NCBI GenBank assembly: GCA_019096155.1
Contig: JAHCVI010000001.1
Coordinates: 14,533,243-14,597,242, forward strand
DNA from: Staphylotrichum longicolle
Taxonomy: Eukaryota; Ascomycota; Sordariomycetes; Sordariales; Chaetomiaceae
Length of the DNA stretch: 64,000 nt
Direction: 5' to 3'
Of the stretch, positions 12,183-23,961 are shown one piece after another; position 1 is the first letter of the stretch, and every line of letters begins with the position of its first letter. The notes under the pieces were generated by a model. That model worked only from the letters and a program-made list of their open reading frames with translations, was not told the origin of the DNA and did not search any database. A program made the position numbers and the translations under genes.

Positions 12183-15100
12183 CGCCCCAATGAACGGAAT
12201 GACAACGAGAACGACGACACAAACGCCGACGCATTCGATTCACGACTACATATGGGACACGGTGTGAAGTGTGAGGAATCTTTGGATGACACAAACAAAA
12301 GAGAGGGGATGGGCCTTTTCTTTCTCTTCGGATATTCACTATGTTTTAATACGTCGACACCACGATTTGGCGCAGCGGGGGATATGCAGGGTCGATGAGG
12401 GGCTTTTTCCCGTTCACGGTTGCGGGACCCGACATCAGCGACCGACGCGGGCTGGGTCGAGGGTGGCCTACGGCCAGCAACACCTGCACCCGGTTCACTC
12501 AGGTCGTCGCTTCCGACAAAACTGCGACATTGAGTCAGGTTAAGGTTATTTTCTGGGTCCGGGAGGGTGGAGTGGTCTGATCATTTTGACATCGCGTGCC
12601 GTTCCGTTCTGGTGGGGTTGAACCCCACAGGAGCTCTTCGCTCTTTGGTTGTCCATGGCTGGATTAGGAAGGAGGCTTCTGACGGTTGAGATGACGGTTT
12701 AATGGGCACAGGTGTCTGGGTTTCCGAGTTTTGGATGACTTCATGAAGGAATGATAGCTCAAAATGGGTTCAGGCATGATCGACTCTGACAGCAGACAAT
12801 AATTGGTCTCATTGCACGAACTTTGACCCCCGAAGACCACGATGGCTGCTCAATTGAACCTAGAAGGCGCTGCAGCCACCCCTGAGCGAAGGGACCACAC
12901 CGAAGGACCTATTGACGACTGGTGGACCTTTCCTACTATATGCCGAGATGAAAAACCCGACAACTCAAACCTGTCAACCCGGGTCTCATGAGTGCGTCAT
13001 GCAGTGTACTGTTGCCCACACCCAAGATTCGGGACTTTTCCCAATCGACCCCTGACCCCCAACCCAGCACCACGCAAAGGCCCCAATGACCCCCACCAAT
13101 CGAGGGCTGCGGATCGCATGACCAAAGTACCTACCCAGCAAAGTTTGGTGAGCACGCGGCAGGTCCGCCGACCCAAACAGCCCCATTGCGACCCGGCCGT
13201 TTTCACGAATCCCCGACCGCTGGCGAACAAGCCATCTCCAGTCTCACCCCCCACCTTCCCTCAAAACTGCCGTTCTCCATCGCCCCAAGAATGCATGCAT
13301 TCCGCTCATTTTAGCAAGCTGACCCGCTCCAAAAAGCAACGAGACAATGCCTGCGAATAGAAAAGTACCACGGCATCTCGGCGGGGGTGCTGTTCACCGA
13401 AAGAGAGACGACGGGGACTCAGCTCTCTAGCGGCACCGCTGCCGCCCGTGCGTGTTGTGGGCATCAAGGCATGTCAGACCTGAGTTTGTGGTCCTCCATG
13501 CGAGCGGTGGGGTGATCAGGCGATCTGTGGCTGCGAAACACAGCAGTGAGGAGCCAATTGAAACCGCACTTGGACAGCGGGGCAGATCAAGTGACAAACA
13601 CCTTCCTCTCGACTCTCGACGTTGTAAAAAAGCGCAGGCTGCTTGTTTGGTCTCGGGAATTATGCGGGGCTCAGCTGAGGCGAGCCAATCGAGTCTTACG
13701 CTGCGAGCCGGCAATTGTTGGTGAGAGGGGGCGGATTGATGAGTCGGAGGTGATTCAGCACCTTACGTCAGGTACCTTTCACCTTGATGACGCCTGTGGG
13801 TCCAAGGAGGGGCACAACATCGGCGGCGGCACAAGTGCGCGCAGCACTTGTGCCACTGCTCTGGGTGGGTGCCAACCCGGAATCTGGATTTCGGCTTCGG
13901 GCGGGAAAAAAGCGTCGCACGCCTCGGGCTGCATATGCACCACGACGCAACAGTAGCAGGGCGAGGCGGGATGGTGTCTGAGGGGATCGTCGACGCAACG
14001 TGTAGTGGGCCACCTCAAGCCACTTCAGAGCAGCCAGCCAGTCGCCAGATCCCCCTCTCCCCGCCGCGCTGGCAGCCCGCTCAGTACCTCGCGAGGCACG
14101 CAACCACTTCCCCAAAAGACGGGAGATGAGGAAGTGCAACCCAGGGACGTGTAAAATGCATATCCGACAGGACGCGTCTGGATGGGCTCACACCATGGAA
14201 TGCAGGCAACTTCTCCGCACACGAGGGGTACCCGAGCTTGACACAAGTGCATCCCCCCTGCGCTGTGGTTAGGTGAGGTGGAAATCGCAAATGACGGCAT
14301 AGTACGTACCTCAAAACTATTGCGAGGAACAATTCAGACAAAAATGATGGAAGGGCTGAAACGGTGGCAGCGCCCATCAACCTGCCAAATTGTGGACAAG
14401 GTGATTCGTCCCGCAAAGCGAGACCCTTTGTTCAGTCTGCAGCCGCCAAAACTTTGTTCGGGAAGGCTTCTTAGCCTTGAATGGCTCCGCGACCCTTGGG
14501 ACCCGCATCTGCCCCGCGTGTTTTGTGTACACCACCTTGCGATAAAGTGTCGGACCGAGATCCAGAAACAAGAAAACGTGGCTGTCCCGTTTGGGAAGGT
14601 CATCGTGTAAGTGATCGCGCAGGGCTGAATTACATGTGGAGTCGCGTCGGTATGTATTGCGATACAGGTTACCAGATAATTTACAGCATGGAGGATCCCC
14701 GGGCTTCGTCAGGCGCGCGCAGTGCAGCCACAGCTCAGCAAAATCGTAGATCGACATGTGTTGGAGTCTCAAAGGCAGCTAGCTGCCTGCCACTTTTGGA
14801 TTGGACAAGAGACTCAACTCTCTTCAAGCTATTTTGGGCTTGTCAACACTCCTGGTGGGATGGTGGGAAGGTGGGGCGCCTGTGCACTTCCACTTAACAG
14901 CTCTCGCCGGCGAAGCACTCTCCGTGCAAGAGAAGCCACCTACCTTACTTGTGGGAACTGTCCTACATGCTTGTACCATGGTTCACTGCTTTCGCCCCGT
15001 GTTGACAAACCTAACTGGTCAGACACGGCCCAGTGGAGTTGTGGTTGAGATCGCAAGCGACAGGATGTGAGACCGGTAGCCATGCTGTGTCTCCCAACAG

Positions 15101-16563
15101 CCAGCCCGGATGCACTCCCGCGAGACTCGCTCATTACCTGGTGTGTTGCTGGTCTCATCCACCTCGACAGCGCCAGGGTTGACAGGGCTGAAAGTGGTAC
15201 CAATCCATTTGCCCAATTGGTTCCCTGTGTGGGGCGGTCGAGGGGCATCAGCAAGGCAAAGGTCATTGTCAAACGGTCACACAACGCAGGAAATACCTCA
15301 ATCCGCCTCGACAAGAGCGAACGAGACCTACATGGCTTTCGAGTCGCCAATCGCTGTCGGCGAAACCTCACGTCATTCATTGGCGTGCCCAGTGTTGCGT
15401 GTGCGGTCGGCTTGCCCTAGCTTCTGTTCGCAAAAAATCTGGATTTGGCAGGTGAATAACCGGCATGCTGTATGGGTGGGCATGCCAACCATGTCGCTGT
15501 CATTGGGAACCAACAGATGCGGCTCGAAGGAACTACTATCTCCGAGATTCCCGAATGGCTACGACGCGAGGCTGGGACAGCCACTGATCCATTCGCCATT
15601 GGCGTTAGCCGCCGTGATTCAGTAAGGCAGCTGTGATGTGAACTCAACAACACTCACATTTGGAATTCGTAACTGAATGACGACCCGACGTGGATTTGAG
15701 ATGTTTGGAGAAACGGGGCCAATCATGGAGGGCGTTGGTCATCATGGTGCCATGCCACCCGGACTCTTGCTTTCGCATCTGCTCTCACTGGGACCAGGCT
15801 GGGCCATGCCCCATCTCGCGCTGGATTTTAGCGTTCGGCCCACCACAGAGACGGCAGATGGATGCGGTCTTGTCAACAAGGACCAAAAACTTCGCATGCG
15901 CCACGACTCTTGGACGGCTTCATATTACGCGTCCATGATCCGAGTCCAGACATGCCTACAGGAGCGGTCTCCGCACCAAAGCTGAGCCTGCACCTCCCAG
16001 GTATTGTCAACACAACCTTACTCCGTGTGCGCTCGGAAATTTCACACTGTTAGTCCCGGGGTCTGCTGTGTGCTTGGGAACGATGCCAAGTGTTGGAGAG
16101 CCCCGGGGCTTTGGGCAGCCAACGCATCGCCCCAATTCCTCACACAGACACGCGAACGGATTGGGCCGTTGCCATCGATTGGCGGAGGAGATGGAACCCG
16201 GGCTGCCGGGATGACTGACGCCTGCGTTGGCGAAGGCGGGCTGCTTGGGGTGCAGCTCGATATGTACCTTGGAAGTATGTCGCTAATTCGGACCTTTTCG
16301 GTGCTTGGCCTGCGCTTGTTTGGTTGGTCGGGGAAAATGACTGGGCGGGTTTGGGTTACATGCTTCGCGCGGGCGCTGGCAGGGTGGTTGTGCCAGAGCA
16401 TCCATATGCAGACGCCAGGCAGGGCATCGATCTCTTTTCGTGTTTGCTATAGCCCACCCCGGCTCTCTTATACCTTCTTTGGGACGCAACGGCCTTGTTG
16501 AAGACACAAAAAATCGCATGGGACTCGGAGTGCGCCCGCAGGGCTGCAAGTTTGTAGGGAGGA
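12183..16563. other. gene-poor region between small genes A and B
   Basis: About 4.4 kb with no supported coding gene. Many short open frames exist, but they are GC-driven and lack domains or splice-consistent partners. Confidence 0.5.
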
Positions 16564-16571
16564 CATATAAC
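16564..16571 (+). promoter_or_regulatory. TATA-like element upstream of small-protein gene B
   Basis: CATATAAC, 127 nt before the ATG at 16698 and followed by a T/C-rich leader. The spacing is similar to that of other small genes in the window. Confidence 0.4.
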
Positions 16572-16697
16572 CAGAATCGTGGTCCTCTTTGCCCTTTCAT
16601 ATTCTCTTGTGTTTTGTTAAGTCCAATTCAGATCTTGTTTTGCCGTTAGTTGGCTGATCCGATTCCTCTCTACCGTGTTTGACCATCTTGAGACATC

Positions 16698-17092
16698 ATG
16701 TCCTCCGTCAACTCTAAATCCGTTGCCAACTCCGCCAAAACCTTGGAGTAAGCTATCTACTGGATTCCTGGGCCTGTTATTCCGTTCTATTTTTGACCAA
16801 AATGCATTTACGCAGGCCTTCGTTCTCAGGGTCCAGCACTCTCGTCGGCTCCGTGAGTTCCCAAGACTCGAGTTCCACTCCAACACTGTCTGGAGAATCC
16901 CCGATTGCCCCTTTCACACACAACCTCGGCCGCTTCAAGGAGCAGAATATGTACGCCGAGGGCACTATCTACGGCCGCGTGTCAGCCCATGCGTACAGTT
17001 CTAGCTCAAGCTCCCTCGTTCCATTCTACCAGGCCAGAGCAGCTGCCATCATTGCGGCTTTCGATATCGTCTTTCTGGCAGGGGTGTTCTAA
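16698..17092 (+). CDS. small unknown protein, YGR-motif family, copy B (108 aa)
   Basis: Two exons, 16698-16747 and 16816-17092, are joined by a 68-nt phase-2 intron (donor GTAAGC, acceptor ACGCAG). The product has the same length as copy A (108 aa). Exon 1 encodes a polar start (MSSVNSKSVANSAKTL). Exon 2 opens with a Ser/Thr-rich tract, then GRFKEQNMYAEGTIYGR, a Ser-rich spacer, and VPFYQARAAAIIAAFD, a hydrophobic helix close to the C-terminus. There is no signal peptide. It aligns without gaps to copies C and D over the YGR block and with at most a one-residue shift to the FYxxRA helix. Function unknown. The constant architecture and conserved block in a non-repetitive setting argue for a real gene. 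Confidence 0.75.
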
Positions 17093-18955
17093 CAAGCGCT
17101 GAAGCACTATCACTGGTTGAGGCAATTCAAGACCTTGCCCTGCGCCAATCGCCCACAGACAAGACCGGACCCGATTACCCTCTGGCCTCTGCGACAGCCG
17201 CCAAGACCAAACACACTGCATGTTCACAAATCCGAGCTTTGCTGGGCTGCCGTGCTGGATCCCATGCTCGATGGGATGACGCACCCCTGGCACCACAGCT
17301 TGCATGCGCAACATCACACACCACATGGCTGTCCGACAAGCGCACCCGCCTCATTGGATAAATGGAACGAGATTTCGAGCCACTTGAACCTCTCTTCTTA
17401 CCATGTCAACTAAACGCGCGCGGCGGCATTGTCACTCAGCCGGACACCATCTGCGCCTGGCGGAGGATCGCGGGTCAACCATCTTTCGGCGGGTCCACTC
17501 GCGCTGTTTGCATTTGATGAGAACCGAGGGATTGATTTGCGAGAAAGAGGTGCATCGGATTGTAACGTATTTCATTAGATCGATATGACCCTTGACCTTA
17601 TTCTTCCCGAGTTGAAGATTAAAATGACAATCGCGTGATCATATGACGTTGCGGCTTCCTGACGTGTCGATGACTTTGCACGGCACCTTGGGAGTGCATC
17701 ATGCTGTTCCAACCTTGCTCGTCTCTGCAAACACCATCGTAAATGAAAATGCCTCCTAAACTCGCGCATCTTGTCAAGTAGCTACTGGCATTGTCGAGCT
17801 TCATGTCCATGCGATACCACTGGAAGACCGGGCGTTAGAATGTGCCCGCCGAAAATCCGGCGCACAACACCGATGCGGCCCCACTCGCCCGACCGGAAGG
17901 GAGGGGAAAATTCCGGAGCTGGGCACGAACACGGCCCCACAATATCCGCTCCTACCCGGGAAATCGCCTGGCCTCGCACCGAACCCACCGGGTCTTGATT
18001 CTCGAGGAACCAATCAGCAAAGTCAGCGGAGGGTTTGGTGTGGGTTTGGCAGGGTGGAAAGCATCGAAAGACAGTAAAAACACAATTGTTACGCCGATGA
18101 CTTAGTAAACAAAAAGACTATGTATTGCACAAGATAGGAAGGGGGTTCTTAGTTAAATGTCGAACTCGGATTGCCGGTGAGCGGTGAGCGCAGAGTCCGC
18201 ATCGGCTGATCCGTCGGCGAGCAGATGTGTGTGAGAGCGACGGCACGACCTACACTAGTTATGGACGTCCCAAGCAGAAACGCAATGACGCGCGCCCCCA
18301 GACACGAGGCAACCATTCGCCGGACCCACTTTCCAGAACCAGGAGGCAACGGGCTGGGACTCAGAGCGATTTCTGTACGGAGCATCATCAAATGCAGAAA
18401 TATCAAAAGGGTTTGAAGAAGCTCCAATCAAGGCCCACGCCAGCTGCAGCTGCAGGAGGCCGAGCTGCGTCACCGCTCTGAAGCACGCGGCCTCCCCCCT
18501 TCCCCCCCCCCCCCCCCCCCCAGGCCACTGGGATTGGGCGGTCGCGGTAAGGGCAGCGAGGAAAAGATGGTTGCAGGGGATTGGGCTGCGTGCTCTGTCC
18601 GTGGTGGTGTCGTTCCTCGGTTCGCCAGAACAAGGCAAAGCCGCAAAGGAGAGGAAAATGTGGGTCTCTTGTGCATTTTTGACTTTTGCACACACATCAG
18701 GATCGCTCCGGAGCGCCAAGCAGTCAAGGGCGAGACCAGACACCACTTGCGGCTTGCGGCGCTATGTGGAAGCGCAACCAATCTGGATGGCTTGCCTGCG
18801 CACAGTTGAAGGCCCAACCAATCGCACGGCTGCTTGTGTCAGTGGAGACACAGGGGATTGGGGACTTCATTCTCAAGTGTCGTCCTTCCAACAACCTTGT
18901 GCGAAGCTACTCAGAAAGAACAGGAGCCAGGCGAAGCACACTTATTGGACTCTTG
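17093..18955. other. gene-poor region between small genes B and C
   Basis: No supported gene in about 1.9 kb. It contains a 20-nt C-run at 18502-18521. The end of the interval carries an inverted CCAAT box (ATTGG, about 18943) and the TATAAAAG element of copy C. Confidence 0.5.
18502..18521. repeat. poly-C run (20 nt)
   Basis: Uninterrupted C tract preceded by a shorter C/T tract, non-coding. Confidence 0.9.
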
Positions 18956-18963
18956 TATAAAAG
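18956..18963 (+). promoter_or_regulatory. TATA box upstream of small-protein copy C
   Basis: TATAAAAG with ATTGG about 10 nt upstream, followed by a C/T-rich leader. The promoter looks intact although the expected start codon is missing. Confidence 0.5.
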
Positions 18964-19131
18964 AAATCGAATAATCATCCGTCTTCCCTCTCAATGGGAG
19001 GCTTGCTTCCTTTCTGGAAGTTCTCCTTCCGTCGCCTCTTCCTGCACCTCTGTTGGTCTCCGTTGAAGCGCCTGCGCTACCCCGACAGGACCAAACAAGT
19101 CTTGCCATCCCACACCCCGAGCCAGCTTCTG

Positions 19132-19465
19132 GTAAAATGCACGTGTTGCTAAAACCTCTAGCCCGAGAGGTACTCTTTTTGCTAACTTGTTACTTTTTGC
19201 AAGGTCTTCATCATCTGGGTCCAGGACTCCCGTCGGCTCCAGCTCCGCCAGCTCCCAGAGCGTCGAAACATCCACCACGACCGGCGGATACAGTATTGAT
19301 CGCTTCAAGGCACAAGACGCGTATGGTGATGGCACCATCTACGGCCGCATGCAGACCCAACATGCCCCCAACCCTCGCCCGAACACCCGTATTCCCTTCT
19401 ACCAAGCCAGAGCGGCCACTGTCATTGCAGTCTTCGACATTGCTTTCCGTCATGCCCAGCCCTGA
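19132..19465 (+). pseudogene. small YGR-motif family, copy C: exon 2 intact, start codon not found
   Basis: Exon 2 (19204-19465) is open and strongly family-like. A Ser-rich tract precedes YSIDRFKAQDAYGDGTIYGR, then a spacer and IPFYQARAATVIAVFD, and it ends after an RHAQP tail. A 72-nt intron (19132-19203) is evident, with donor GTAAAA, branch TGCTAAC and acceptor TTGCAAG. As in A, B and D, exon 2 must be read in phase 2. In the required frame the roughly 50 nt before the donor contain no ATG, and a TGA lies at 19064-19066. The copy may therefore be a start-loss pseudogene, may use a non-AUG start, or may have an undetected upstream exon. The coding constraint in exon 2 suggests that any loss was recent. 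Confidence 0.55.
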
Positions 19466-20248
19466 GACCGACTGCCCGAGAACGGCTTCCATTGATTGGT
19501 TGGGTGTTGGCAGTTGCAGATCGTCAGCCCCTGTCCCTTACTTGCCGGGCTCAGGTCCAATCAGAGCCGCGCAACACTGGTTCACATGCACTTTGGAGAA
19601 TCGCATGGCCCGGCTGCGTCAAAACCCCAACCTGGAACAAGGGCTCCCGTCAGCTCGGATAGCGCCGGTCTCACCCGCCAACGGCCCTGAGAGGACCCCC
19701 TCTCTCATCATCATTGGTCGGCGCCACTCCTTCCCCACGCCCACACCCTGCCGTAATCCAGCCTGGCCTTGTCCACCCGCCCGAACATGCACGGCATGGG
19801 GAAGTTGGGAACTGAGGGTGTCGAGCCCAGTCAGCACTGCATTCCTACTCTTTCTGCAAGTCTTATTTCCGCGCCTATTCCCGCACACCACACACTGCAC
19901 TTCACTTATACACCAGCCACTGGAAGATTTCTTTTGTTTGACTCGAATTTATCAGATACTATTCATCTTATGTCCCCCTTTTCGTCGTTTTTTTTTCTTT
20001 TTGCTTGAATTTCTTATAACCTAGCTGGTTCTTGATTGAAATGACGGACGGATGGATGGGTTTTGGTGGGCAACGACGGAGCAAGGGAGCCATGCTCTGG
20101 CTTGGAGGATAGAGGCGATGACGTGTGCAGGTGCAATTGGGTGCTTGGATGGATGCTTTTTTGGCCGACATAGGTGGAGAGGTGTCCAAGCAACCTTTTC
20201 TCTTCTATTGTGCACATATATACCAATCACTTGGGCAGTTGCCCGCCG

Positions 20249-20274
20249 CCCCCCCCCCCCCCCCCCCCCCCCCC
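20249..20274. repeat. poly-C run (26 nt)
   Basis: Uninterrupted C tract in non-coding DNA. Confidence 0.9.
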
Positions 20275-22666
20275 AACCTCTCCTCGCGCCTTTTCGCTGG
20301 GTTGCTTGGAATATCAATGATAAAGTATCCTAGCCCATTCTCTTTTCCCTCTTCTCAAACGATATTCCCTCTTCGTTTTTGGTTTCTAAATATGCCGTTC
20401 TGCTTGGATACCACAACAAGAGAGACGATACAAATGGTGGAAAGCGATGCGTCATGTGTCGTGTGTGCTTGTGGTTAATGACATATGGCAAAGCGGCAAG
20501 ACGTTTCTGATCTTGGTGACTGAGAGAACAAACAAGAAGCAGAAACGGCCCGGTGCTTGGGCACGTTTCGCTGCAGTATTCAAACCTGGTTTCACTGCAA
20601 TCTTCTCCAATTCTTCACCAGTTAACAGGGTCCTGGTCATGGCGCCCCAGACCCTGTTCCACTCATATCGGGTCCGATCCGGGGGTGGAGAGACCCCACA
20701 GCCCCATTTTTCCCGACGTCCACCGACAGCTCTGGATATCGCTCCGACTACGGGAAGTTACTGATTGCCGTGGCACCGATTTTGGGTGATGCGGCACAGT
20801 CGCAGGACGATCAAAGAGAACATGTTGGTGTCGCATGCTTCACAGGCGCATGTACGCCTTTGGCTGCAGGCCCGCGGCGCATAAATCTGGCAGAACCGTA
20901 AAATGGAAGCAACTATTCCAGGTTGAGCCCGAAACCTCCTCTTCGGACCCTCTACATGGCTGTGATTGCCATGGTGCACCCTCGTAATTACTATCACTCG
21001 CCCCGGTCCACCGCTGCCTTGAGATAGACGCCTGACTCAGATGTTTTCCAATGAGTTGGTTGGGTCTTCAAGTTTCGGGGGTGCGCGGAGATCCCTGCAA
21101 CTCCGAGAGCCGCCGTCCGCGGACCGCACAAGGCAAGGAGCAGGCATCCAGTTAGGGCTCGAGAGCAATAACCGAGGTTGACTCGTTGTCCGGCACAGCC
21201 AGGAAAGCCCTCGGCCGGGGTATTATTGCGCCCGTGGCGCTTTGTGTGTGTAACCGTAGGGCTTTGGCATTATTGGACGTATCGCGGCGCGGGATTCAGC
21301 ACTTTCCTCACGCACGACCAGCAAAGAACCCTTTTCCCAACCGTTTACGAGAGCGCAACGACTGAGCCGCTGTATTAATTGGTAAGCATGACTAAGGGAC
21401 CTGATTTTCGTAAGTGTCAGTCAAGGTATCGGAAAGAGTCGGCGCGTGGTGAGGATTTGATGAAACGCGGCGTTTGCGATGCTGGACGGCGTGTGGAGAC
21501 GACCAGTTGTTGGGGGAAACTAGTGGCATTGCTGATGCATCGCTGATTGATCTCCTCGTAGACAAGTCTGTAAATACTACCACACATGCGGTCGGCAGTT
21601 GCCGTCCCAGCCCTAGCCGCGGCTGTACCCATTTGACCTCTCTCTCGGTGTGCTCAGTCAGTCAATTGTGTTTACAACTCGTGAATGTGTCGGCATGTGA
21701 CTTCTCTGACATTCCCATGAAAGAAAAGTGAGAGATCAGGCACGGGAAAGATTGATGAGATTGTTTGCACACGGTGACAAAGTACCTTATTTGAGGCTCT
21801 CTCGAAGCCTCAGAGCCAAGTTTTTTCTTTGCCGTTCTCGGTACAGTGGAGCTCTTAAGGTGCATATCTACCAGGTATCTGACCGCGCCGGGGAAAAAGC
21901 CAGGTAAGGTTGGTCGGCATCGCGGCCCCTGACTTCCCCGAATTGGTTGTTTGATTGGTGATGTGGGCAAAACGGAGGTGTAATCTGGTAGAGAGCTGTG
22001 TCCCCAGGCCTGCTTCAAAGTTCCATGTGCTCGAGACTCGAGTGAGACAACCTGCAGAGGACAAAAAGATTGTGTTACATGCTGCCCTTCGCATGTTTTG
22101 CGCATTTGTTCGTCAAAGGTACTTGGCAGTACTTCGAATTTGCGGCTCAACCAACGCCGTTAGGTGGGGGACAGCTGGTGCGAAATCAGGTGGATTTGCA
22201 AGGGAAGGTATTTTAATTATATGTATACAGGACCGTGCTCAAACGGGCCTATTGTCTTGCACATCCTTGTCTGGTTGGCTCATCACCCCCTAACATCGGG
22301 CTTGCCAGCGGGGAAGGCAAGTCAGCCACGTAGCCACAGACGCCGTAGACCGACATTACCATTGATTGGTCGTCATCGCAGTTGCGTGCCTTCGGCGTCT
22401 TGTGTCAGATCGTCAAGGCCGTGGCTTCTCCCATCATTCGGCGGCTTTTCGGCTTCCCGAGCACTGCATTGGCCTGGTTGCCGTGTAACATATGTGCAGA
22501 GTACAAGCTCCCGGAATTTGACAATCCCAGGCCGTTGACACAAACACCAGGTATTGACGTCGATGCTTTGGGAGGTTGCCCTGCTGCAGTCTCAAGCTCT
22601 TGGGGGTAAATTCTCTAGGTGACGTTTAGAGGTTCGCGGCTGCAGATTCGTCCAGCCGTGATCCCT

Positions 22667-22697
22667 GCGATGTGCCATAGCCTATGGCACACATCGC
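22667..22697. repeat. inverted repeat / hairpin
   Basis: GCGATGTGCCATAG is followed directly by CCTATGGCACACATCGC. The arms are about 14-17 bp with a 2-nt bulge and almost no loop. It is non-coding and could be a dyad-symmetric protein-binding site or a cruciform. Confidence 0.85.
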
Positions 22698-23148
22698 ATG
22701 GCTCTGACATGTTTTTGTCAATCGGGGATCAGCTTCCTGCCTTTCTGAGATGTGACACGAGGAGGTTCGGTTCCCTCCTCCAGGGCTGTGCAAGGCAGCC
22801 TGGCCAGAGACCTCGGATTCATTGTCTGTTTATGGATTCCCGATGTGGGGGGCAAATCAACTCTGGCCATCATTTGGAAGGCTTGAAGCCCAATTTCCTG
22901 CCGGGTACCACTTCTAGGAGAATGACAACGCCATGCCCCTGAATGTAGTCCCGTGAAATAATAAGGTTGCCCGATTGGTTTGGAACTCAGTGTGCAGAGA
23001 GCACATAAGTAGGAGGATGGCCCTCCACCTACGCTCTCGTTCCTCCTAAGCTCTTCTCAGTCCCCAACCTGATATTGTCTGGCTTCCATGCTGCACGGCC
23101 CATCTCTGCATTGGATGTCATTGCTTTGTATTGACTTGCTTATCCAAC

Positions 23149-23502
23149 ATGCATCCAAACTCCAACACGTACAACGCGTAATTTAGCACGGGCTCCGAAA
23201 ATTATGCCTCTTTCTCTCCTTTCCTAATCACCTGGTCATCCAGCGCTGCCGAGCCCGAGGGCTCCGACATTTCCTCCAAGTCGATGGCCTTCACGTACAT
23301 CGTCGACCGCTTCATTAGACAAGACACGTACAACGACGGCACTCTTTACGGGCGCGTAGCGGCCCACGGAGCCCATCTTCGTCCCAACTCCCTCGTTGCA
23401 TTTTACAAGACCCAGGCATCTGCTGTCGTTTCCACCTTCAACACTACCCTGGTGCTGGCCCACAAAAGTGAAGTGGTTCCCTCAGCTCTGCCTGGCCTGT
23501 GA
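23149..23502 (+). CDS. small unknown protein, YGR-motif family, copy D (95 aa)
   Basis: Two exons, 23149-23177 and 23244-23502, with a 66-nt phase-2 intron (donor GTAATT, CTAATC branch, acceptor TCCAG). The Ser-rich segment is shorter than in A-C. The family block is YIVDRFIRQDTYNDGTLYGR, followed by AHLRPNS and VAFYKTQASAVVSTFN, then a polar tail of about 20 residues. No signal peptide. It resembles copy C most closely (shared DRF, Q-D-x-Y, D-G-T, RPN). Function unknown. Confidence 0.72.
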
Positions 23503-23873
23503 GACCTGCTGCCAATTGGCCCGGAGCTTGAACCAAACGCCTGAATGTGGCATTGTCAGGAAAGGCGAGTCTGGTTGCAGAGGGCCGGGTCGGTTTGTCA
23601 CCAGTTCTGGATGCAAACACATTTCACCTATCGACGACACTTCGGCATTTACAGTGCCACGCGTGACTCTGGACGCACGCTGTGTCAAGGCACCGTCCTC
23701 TTGGCTCGACACCATCCCGTTGGGCTCGGACCCACCAATCTGCGGTGGCCCAGCGCTCGATATTTCCTAAAACTCTGTTGTTCTCTAACTGTCTTGTTTC
23801 ATGGAGTCTTTTCCTCGCCCCATCAGACTGGATCTTTAGCAAAGAAGCTCCATCAAGCGTTCTAGCAGTTGCT

Positions 23874-23961
23874 CGGGTTCCTCCGTCGGCTCCAACGTCT
23901 CCTCACATAACAGCATCAGGCCCTTCCTAGCTGATATGCTTCCAAACGTGGGAGTAAACTG
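23874..23961 (+). pseudogene. truncated fragment of the YGR small-protein family (copy F)
   Basis: About 370 nt after copy D, the sequence following TTCTAG reads in phase 2 as a Ser-rich start (SCSGSSVGSNVSS). This matches the beginning of exon 2 in copies B and C, including the nucleotide core GTCGGCTCC. It then diverges and stops at 23961 without the YGR block. The acceptor site appears preserved, but no convincing exon 1 was found. Best read as a 3'-truncated relic of a tandem duplication. Confidence 0.4.

Larger units (their letters stand above)
19466..23148. other. gene-poor region between small genes C and D
   Basis: About 3.7 kb with no supported gene. It holds a 26-nt C-run (20249-20274) and a long imperfect hairpin (22667-22697). 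Just before copy D, ATTGG and a CATAAGTAG element near 23000 may be its promoter. Confidence 0.5.

Noticed and set aside
12990..14420. Several overlapping open frames on both strands as genes
   Set aside because: No domain, no splice-consistent partners, no promoter; codon composition reflects GC content only.
19053..20024. Long 323-codon open frame on the plus strand
   Set aside because: It begins only with TTG and overlaps exon 2 of small-gene copy C in the wrong frame. Its composition is typical of a shadow frame.
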